From assembly GCF_026810445.1 (NCBI RefSeq), contig NZ_CP113949.1:1-64000 (forward strand): a stretch of DNA of 64,000 bases, written 5' to 3'. The stretch comes from Pseudomonas sp. BSw22131. GTDB lineage: Bacteria > Pseudomonadota > Gammaproteobacteria > Pseudomonadales > Pseudomonadaceae. Position numbers and translations under genes: made by a program. The notes beneath the pieces were generated by a model. That model searched no databases and had not been told where the DNA came from. It worked only from the letters and a program-made list of their open reading frames with translations. The first letter of the stretch is position 1; the number at the start of each line of letters is the position of its first letter. Of this stretch, positions 58,616-64,000 are shown piece by piece.

Positions 58616-58985
58616 GCCTTAAGCGATGGCATCAGGAAGGTGTGTTGCCCGGACGGTTACCGTGGAAGCGCAAGGATGTCTAACCAGAGCATCGGTCGCT
58701 AACCGGCCGAGGTCGTATAAAACGTTTTCGAGCGCGACAGTTACTCAAAACCGGACTGGAAATCGCGCATCTGCGCGAAATCCAAATCTTCTGACGTGCC
58801 GATAAATGTCAGATTTAACGTAGATGCGCGCACTTCAATTTTGACGAAGCGTTTTTTACACACTCTGGACCCATAGCTGACGAATGAATGGTCCGTGGTT
58901 GCTTCAACGCTTTCAATGAGCATCATCAGGCTTCGACAAGGGGACGTCCCCATGCCCAAGCCAGTCGACGACTAGGTGGGGCGGG
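58616..58985. other. Gene-free stretch before the TonB-receptor gene end
   Basis: No recognised gene. A 72-codon open frame on the minus strand (58959-58741) has no convincing ribosome site and no recognisable family. The region is probably scar DNA from past insertions. Confidence 0.4.
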
Positions 58986-61022
58986 TTAGAAGGTCGTGCG
59001 CAAACCGACTTCTACGCTTCTTCCTTGAGCCGGAGCAATATCGCGCAGGATTGAGCTGGCATATCGCACGGTCTGATTCGTCAGGTTTTCACCGTTGATG
59101 AAGGCCAGCCACTGGCTATCGCCCAGATCAAATTTATACCCGGCACTGGCGCCCAAAGTTGTATAGCCGTCAGTACTGGATTCATTATCCGGAACCTTGT
59201 GCTGCGAGCTCGCATGTTCGACATTGATCCGCGCCTGCCACCTGTCCAGTTCCCATAACAGACCACTATTCAAACGCAGAGGCGCGATTCGTGGCAAAGC
59301 TTCTCCGGTATCCAGGTTTTTGGCCCGGGTATAGTCACCAGAAAGCTCCAGGGCAAGGCTGCCATATCGGTTTTCTCCCAGTTTCCAATGGTCTTGGGCT
59401 TCAAAACCGCTAAAGCGCGCGCGTACGCCTGAGTAGTTGTATTCGGGGATACCTTCTGCGTCCTGTTCGCCGTCGTCATTGAGGGTGCGACCGCTTCCCA
59501 GTAATCCGATGTAGTTGGAGAAATGACTGTAGAACACGCCTACGCTGCCTTTGTGAGTGCCGTTATCGAAACGCAGCGCCAGGTCGCTAGACACGGCTTT
59601 CTCTTTGGACAGTCCAGCATCGCCGCGCTCATAGGTGCCTGTCGCGACGTGCGCGCCATTGGCATAAAGCTCGTAGAACGTCGGTGCACGTTCTGTATAG
59701 CCCAAGGTGGCTGCCAAGGACCAGATGGGGTTCAACGTGTAAACGGCACCCGACGACAAGCTGCCGGCAGTGAAACTGCTGGAATTCTCCGCGTTGGCGA
59801 AACGCTCGTTGCCTTTGCTATCCGGATCTACTGTGGTGTGCTCAAGCCTTCCGCCGAGACTGAGCTTAAGACGGTCGGTCGCCTGCAACTCTTCCAGGAT
59901 GAACACCGCTCCTGCATTGGTATCCGTCTGAGGCACGAATGCCTCTTCTCCCAACGCAGAGAATTCACCGCGGGTAACCTGTGCGCCTATAACGCCTTCC
60001 ACAGGACCGATCGGTTGATGGCGGGCCTCAATCCGAGCTTCGTAACCCTTGTTTTTGAAGGTGGTACCCACTTCTCCGCCTTCGATTTCACGATGTTCGT
60101 AATCGGTGTAACCGGCGTCTAGCTTCACAGAACTGAAGGGGCCACTAAGGTTGCGGATCTCCGACGCGAAAGCGTAATGCTCCTGTTGCATGCGAATTCG
60201 CACATCTTGCTCCGCCGGCGAGCCATAGTTGGAGTCGTAGTTGCTGTATGAGAGTCCCGCGTAGCCATCATCCCAAGTGTAAGAGCCGCCCACCGCCCCG
60301 CCGTCCTGCCGACCGTCGCTGTTGCCAAGGCGATGTTTTTTGTCGTTGCCTTCCTCTCTGGCGCGTTGATCGGAGGTGCGAGCGTAGCCTGGAATCCGCA
60401 AATCATTGAACTCACGTGCGTTGGCATCAATATGCAGCGCAAACTGGCCGTTGCCGGCTTCAAGCTTCCCCGCGCTGCTGCGCGTAGTGTCAGCGCCGCC
60501 GTAACGTAGTTCGCCGGCACCGTGAATACCTGCGATTGCCTCTGTAGGAATGCGGTTATCAAAGGTATTGACCGCCCCGCCGATTGCGCTACCACCGTAT
60601 AACAGAGCTGCCGGACCTCGGACGATTTCGATGCGGTCGACAGTCGCTGGATCAAGAGGAACGGCGTGGTCATAAGACAGTGACGACGCATCGAGCGCTC
60701 CGATACCGTTGCGAAGGATACGGATGCGATCACCATCCTGGCCGCGAATGATAGGGCGGCTGGCCCCAGGCCCGAAATAAGACGAGGAGACGCCCGGCTG
60801 CTTGTTGAGTGTCTCGCCGAGGCTACCGGCTTGCTGAAAGGTCAGATCATCACCCTCAAGCACAGATGCAGGCGATGCAAACTGATTGCTGCCCAACGGA
60901 TTGGCGGTAATTACCTGAGGCTGTAAGTCGACAATGTTCGCAGCGTGGGAAGGCGTGCATAGCAGCATGGCAGCGGCCAATGGCGACAACCGCCAGAACA
61001 GATCTTTGGACAGGGCGAGCAT
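58986..61022 (-). CDS. TonB-dependent outer-membrane receptor, probably zinc-responsive
   Basis: The 678-residue protein has a signal peptide (about 1-27, ending SHA), a TonB box region (LQPQVITAN, about 33-41), a plug domain (about 50-160, with RPIIRGQDGDRIRILRNG and VDRIEIVRGPAALLYGGSAIGG) and a 22-strand barrel ending in a C-terminal Phe (VGLRTTF). Three ABC-importer genes lie upstream on the same strand, 222 bp away, and a Zur-box-like palindrome lies about 63 bp before its ATG. Organisation and sequence class resemble the P. aeruginosa PA2911-PA2914 locus, which is induced by zinc limitation as I recall. The substrate (zinc chelate, other metallophore or cobalamin-like compound) is not shown by sequence. 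Confidence 0.9.
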   Translation of the reverse strand: MLALSKDLFWRLSPLAAAMLLCTPSHAANIVDLQPQVITANPLGSNQFASPASVLEGDDLTFQQAGSLGETLNKQPGVSSSYFGPGASRPIIRGQDGDRIRILRNGIGALDASSLSYDHAVPLDPATVDRIEIVRGPAALLYGGSAIGGAVNTFDNRIPTEAIAGIHGAGELRYGGADTTRSSAGKLEAGNGQFALHIDANAREFNDLRIPGYARTSDQRAREEGNDKKHRLGNSDGRQDGGAVGGSYTWDDGYAGLSYSNYDSNYGSPAEQDVRIRMQQEHYAFASEIRNLSGPFSSVKLDAGYTDYEHREIEGGEVGTTFKNKGYEARIEARHQPIGPVEGVIGAQVTRGEFSALGEEAFVPQTDTNAGAVFILEELQATDRLKLSLGGRLEHTTVDPDSKGNERFANAENSSSFTAGSLSSGAVYTLNPIWSLAATLGYTERAPTFYELYANGAHVATGTYERGDAGLSKEKAVSSDLALRFDNGTHKGSVGVFYSHFSNYIGLLGSGRTLNDDGEQDAEGIPEYNYSGVRARFSGFEAQDHWKLGENRYGSLALELSGDYTRAKNLDTGEALPRIAPLRLNSGLLWELDRWQARINVEHASSQHKVPDNESSTDGYTTLGASAGYKFDLGDSQWLAFINGENLTNQTVRYASSILRDIAPAQGRSVEVGLRTTF

Positions 61023-61084
61023 GATGGTTCCTTGGCAAGGCAGATCATAGAAACGTAGAAAGATCAGGATGATAGCAATATATA

Positions 61085-61097
61085 GTTACAATATAAC
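61085..61097. promoter_or_regulatory. Zur-box-like operator before the TonB-receptor gene
   Basis: GTTACAATATAAC matches the palindrome GTTATAnTATAAC at 12 of 13 positions and lies in an AT-rich stretch 63 bp before the receptor ATG. It would give zinc-dependent repression and a promoter for the receptor separate from the ABC genes. Confidence 0.65.
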
Positions 61098-61244
61098 ATA
61101 TCTTTTATTTGCGAATCGTTCCCGCTCTAGCTCTGCCTCTACCCGCGTGACTACGTCGCTTCGTTTTTACCAGACACGTACACGTCTCATGCTTCGGGCC
61201 AGCCATATTCGATTGAGTGGATCGAGTAAGGGCCGTACTAGGCA

Positions 61245-62285
61245 TCAACCACGCTTCATCATGACTGCGAAAAACATCCCTCCCAATAGCGCGGTTGCAA
61301 TGCCGATTGGCAAATCTTCGGGGGCAATGATTGTGCGTGAAACGACGTCCACCCACATCACCAGCAACCCCCCTATGAGAGCGGCTACAGGCAGTAGCCG
61401 ACGATGCTCTGCTCCGACCAGACGCCTTGCCATATGAGGGACCATCAATCCTACGAACCCAATGGCCCCGCAGAGCGCCACCAGAACTCCGGTTATCAAT
61501 GATGCAATCAGGAACACTGCAAAACGTACTTTATGCACCTGCAGACCAAGGCTGACCGCAGTCTGATCACCTGCCATTAGCCCATTCAACGAACGCGCGA
61601 AGCCTTGCAGTAGCAGCCCTCCTGTCACCACCACTACTAACGGCACGCCCAATAACTCCCAGCGAGCCAGACCAAGACCACCCAGCATCCAGAAAAGCAC
61701 GGATGAGCTGGCACGATGGTCACCCATGAAGAGCATCAGGTTGGCTATGGCCATCATTACGAACGAAACAGCCACCCCGCCCAGTAGCAGCCGCTGACTG
61801 TCCAACCTACCACCGCCACTGGCCAGCCAAAGCACCAGGCACAAGCTGGCCAGTGAGCCGACAAAGGCCGCGAGCGGCAACGTCAATGTGCCGAGGACTT
61901 CACCCAGGTGCATGACCACGACGACTGCCCCTAACGTGGCGCCTGATGTAGCGCCCAGCAAATGTGGATCTGCCAGTGGATTGCGTGTTGCGGCTTGCAA
62001 GACCGTACCAACGAGGGCAAGTCCCGCCCCGACGAGCGCCCCGAGCAGCACTCGCGGTGCACGAATCAGCCAGACAATCGTTTCCTGGCCAGGCGTCCAG
62101 GATGAGGTGACTGGGATTTGTCCAGTCAACCTTACCGCTAGAATATCGATAACTTTCACCAGCGGCACCGGCGTCGAACCAAAAGTAGTACACAGCAGAC
62201 AAGACCCTAACAAAAGGGTCGTCAGCACGATCACCAGACCCGTGTAACGTCGTGGTCGCTCGGAAAACCACTGAGACGTGATCAC
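61245..62285 (-). CDS. FecCD-family ABC-importer permease
   Basis: The 346-residue protein is very hydrophobic, with about ten predicted helices in the BtuC/FecCD arrangement. Family motifs seen are RAPRVLLGALVGAGLALVG (about 74-92), NPLADPHLLGATSGA and the coupling region GAIGFVGLMVPHMARRLVG (about 276-294). It overlaps the binding-protein gene by four bases (ATGA). It forms the membrane channel of the importer with the ATPase encoded two genes upstream. Confidence 0.94.
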   Translation of the reverse strand: MITSQWFSERPRRYTGLVIVLTTLLLGSCLLCTTFGSTPVPLVKVIDILAVRLTGQIPVTSSWTPGQETIVWLIRAPRVLLGALVGAGLALVGTVLQAATRNPLADPHLLGATSGATLGAVVVVMHLGEVLGTLTLPLAAFVGSLASLCLVLWLASGGGRLDSQRLLLGGVAVSFVMMAIANLMLFMGDHRASSSVLFWMLGGLGLARWELLGVPLVVVVTGGLLLQGFARSLNGLMAGDQTAVSLGLQVHKVRFAVFLIASLITGVLVALCGAIGFVGLMVPHMARRLVGAEHRRLLPVAALIGGLLVMWVDVVSRTIIAPEDLPIGIATALLGGMFFAVMMKRG

Positions 62286-63241
62286 GGTGTCACGCCATGT
62301 AGACCGGCCGCCAACGCCTGAACCGCTGCGATGTTATCGATACCTGGCGTCACCGCGACATAAGGAAGGACGATGTAGCGGTGGTGCCGAATAGCGCTTA
62401 TGGATTGCAACGCCGGATTGGTTTCAAGGAAATGCTTCTTTTGGGCAGCGCTGACTTCGCCATAATCAACGATGACGATAACTTCAGGATCACTCGCGAC
62501 GACTGACTCCCAGTTTACGTGCGTCCAGCTAGCGTTGACGGAGTCCATGACGTTACGGCCGCCCGCAGCGCTGATCAGTGCTTGTGGCACCGCCAGCCGT
62601 CCTGCGGTCATCGGCCTGTCCTCACCGCTGTCATAAAGAAAAACACGAGGGGTAGGCTTCCCGGCCACCCGAGTTCGAACATCGTTCAACGACCGCTGCA
62701 TGTCGGCGACCAGAGTTTCGGCTTTGTCCTCGACATCAAATATTTTACCCAGATTGATCAGATCCCGATAAACGTCTTCCAACGCTGCGCTTTTCCGGGC
62801 CATGATCTGCGCACACGACTCAGTCAATTCGTAGGCCTGAATGCCCATTGATGCCAAGGTTTGCGGGGTTACATCGCCGCCGACGCGCATGCCGTAGTTC
62901 CAGCCGGCGAAGTAAAAGTCCGCATCAGCGTTAAGCAGCGTTTCTATTGAAGGATATTTGCTGGCCAGCTCGCGTAGACCAGCAAGTCGACTCAACAGCT
63001 CCGGGGTGGGCTTGTTCCAGCCGCTGATACCTGTGTACCCCACCATGTTTTTTTGTAGACCTAATGCCACCATCATCGAGGTCAGGTTGACGTCGTTACT
63101 GACCGCGCGTTGCGGAGGCGCCTCAAAGGTTACGGTGCGGTTGCAACTTTCGATCGTTACTGGATAACGAGTGGCAGCAGCCTGCGCTACGTGAGAGCTC
63201 AGCACGGTCAGCATAGGGAGCAGGAGAAGATAACCTTTCAT
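62282..63241 (-). CDS. Periplasmic binding protein of a metal-chelate ABC importer (BtuF/FhuD type)
   Basis: The ATG at 63241 lies one base after the ATPase stop codon and gives a clean signal peptide (MKGYLLLLPMLTVLSSHVAQA); an in-frame ATG at 63274 would put 11 polar residues in front. The mature part (about 22-319) has the class III two-lobe fold with the long connecting helix, including RAVSNDVNLTSMMVALGL and DPEVIVIVDYGE. The 319 residues are typical. It captures the substrate in the periplasm for the FecCD-type permease; ligand unknown. Confidence 0.9.
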   Translation of the reverse strand: MKGYLLLLPMLTVLSSHVAQAAATRYPVTIESCNRTVTFEAPPQRAVSNDVNLTSMMVALGLQKNMVGYTGISGWNKPTPELLSRLAGLRELASKYPSIETLLNADADFYFAGWNYGMRVGGDVTPQTLASMGIQAYELTESCAQIMARKSAALEDVYRDLINLGKIFDVEDKAETLVADMQRSLNDVRTRVAGKPTPRVFLYDSGEDRPMTAGRLAVPQALISAAGGRNVMDSVNASWTHVNWESVVASDPEVIVIVDYGEVSAAQKKHFLETNPALQSISAIRHHRYIVLPYVAVTPGIDNIAAVQALAAGLHGVTP

Positions 63242-63242
63242 G

Positions 63243-64000
63243 TCATGTGATCCAGGTAATTCGCGGGTATTCATGCAGCGGATGTTTGTCGACCAATGCC
63301 TGAGCCCCGAACACTTCGTATAGCAGATGCGGCGTCAGTACCTCCCAAGGAGTGCCACTCGCCACGAGCTGGCCGTGATGGATGACGTAGAGGCGGTCGC
63401 AAAAAGCAGCAGCAAGATTAAGGTCATGAACAGTGGCCAATGTCGCTACGCCGAGCCGCTTGATCAAACCCAATAGCTCAATCTGGTGCCGGGGATCGAG
63501 GTGGTTCGTCGGCTCGTCCAACAGCATCAGTCGCGGCTGCTGGACCAGGGCACGAGCCAGCAGGCAACGCTGCTTCTCTCCGCCGGACAGAGTGTCGAAG
63601 CGATGTTGCCCGTAGCCATCCAGATCAACGGCGGCCAGCGCCTCTATTACAAGCAAACGATCCTGCGCACTATCACCTGCAAAAAAACGTTGGTGAGGTG
63701 CGCGTCCCATCGCAATCACATCCACAAGCTTGAGTCCGAACGCATCTGGAAACTCTTGCCCTACGACTGCTACGTGCCTAGCACACCAGCGCGCACTACG
63801 TGCCCAGACATCATGGTCGCTGACGCAGACCTTACCTTGATGAGGTCGGCTATAACGGAACGCGCAGCGCAGCAGGCTTGTTTTGCCGCTGCCATTAGGA
63901 CCAATCAGGCCAACGAACTCACCAGGCGCGATGCGCAGGTTGATGTCCCTGAGGGCAAAGTGTGCATGCGCGCATACAGGAGCGTGCTCCGGTTCCCATG
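63243..64000 (-). CDS. ABC-importer ATPase (FecE/BtuD type), 5' end beyond the window
   Basis: The minus-strand frame is open to the window edge (readable from 63998), so only a short N-terminal piece is missing. It carries Walker A GPNGSGKT, the Q-loop (VGQEFPD), the signature LSGGEKQR, Walker B LMLLDEPTNHLD and the switch histidine TVHDLN. About 252 codons are present. The apparent start at 63725 is only an internal Met. It is the first recognised gene of the importer operon in this window (ATPase, binding protein, permease). Confidence 0.93.
   Translation of the reverse strand, partial: WEPEHAPVCAHAHFALRDINLRIAPGEFVGLIGPNGSGKTSLLRCAFRYSRPHQGKVCVSDHDVWARSARWCARHVAVVGQEFPDAFGLKLVDVIAMGRAPHQRFFAGDSAQDRLLVIEALAAVDLDGYGQHRFDTLSGGEKQRCLLARALVQQPRLMLLDEPTNHLDPRHQIELLGLIKRLGVATLATVHDLNLAAAFCDRLYVIHHGQLVASGTPWEVLTPHLLYEVFGAQALVDKHPLHEYPRITWIT

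Noticed and set aside
58741-58959. 72-codon minus-strand open frame
   Set aside because: No ribosome site, no recognised family, located in insertion scar DNA.

Overview
The window is chromosomal DNA of a Pseudomonas, probably from the fluorescens/syringae lineages. The evidence is the origin-proximal gene order yidC-mnmE-mnmG-rsmG-parA-parB-atpIBEFHAGDC-glmU-(DeoR regulator)-glmS, the close fit of these proteins to Pseudomonas versions, and many perfect DnaA boxes in the first 19 kb. The species cannot be fixed from sequence reading alone.

Layout. (1) 1-19224 is conserved core: inner-membrane insertase, tRNA modification, chromosome partition, the complete F1Fo ATP synthase operon, and UDP-GlcNAc precursor synthesis ending in glmS. 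(2) 19250-50819 is a 31.6-kb Tn7-like element inserted exactly 25 bp after the glmS stop codon (attTn7). It has TGT...ACA termini with matching TnsB-type boxes at both ends, and an 8-bp direct repeat (GCGACCGG) abuts both termini. Its transposition genes are decayed: tnsA looks intact, tnsB has lost its catalytic core, and tnsC is frameshifted and truncated.

(3) The cargo (22297-50243) is the most interesting part. It holds a roughly 26-kb, tightly overlapping minus-strand gene set for a hybrid NRPS/trans-AT polyketide synthase: a glycine-type C-A-PCP start, five KS domains, split modules, a thioesterase, one free-standing acyltransferase, an FAD amine-oxidase-like enzyme, an isochorismatase-like protein, an MFS exporter and an ABC-F ATPase. 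Divergent from it are a luxR and a luxI gene. Domain by domain the synthase matches what I recall of the lankacidin synthase of Streptomyces rochei (LkcA/C/F/G, with AT LkcD, macrocyclase LkcE and LkcH). I therefore infer a lankacidin-type, ribosome-targeting macrolide pathway in Pseudomonas, under acyl-homoserine-lactone control through two lux boxes and with ABC-F self-protection.

(4) 50820-58985 is a scarred accessory region: a LysR gene split by an IS3-family element (perfect 4-bp duplication, so excision would restore a 298-codon reading frame), its divergent alpha/beta hydrolase, decayed IS66-family insertions in both orientations, and a chemotaxis receptor lying between IS66 scars. (5) 58986-64000 holds a TonB-dependent receptor and an ABC importer (ATPase cut by the window end). 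A Zur-box-like palindrome before the receptor gene suggests zinc-responsive metal or metallophore uptake.
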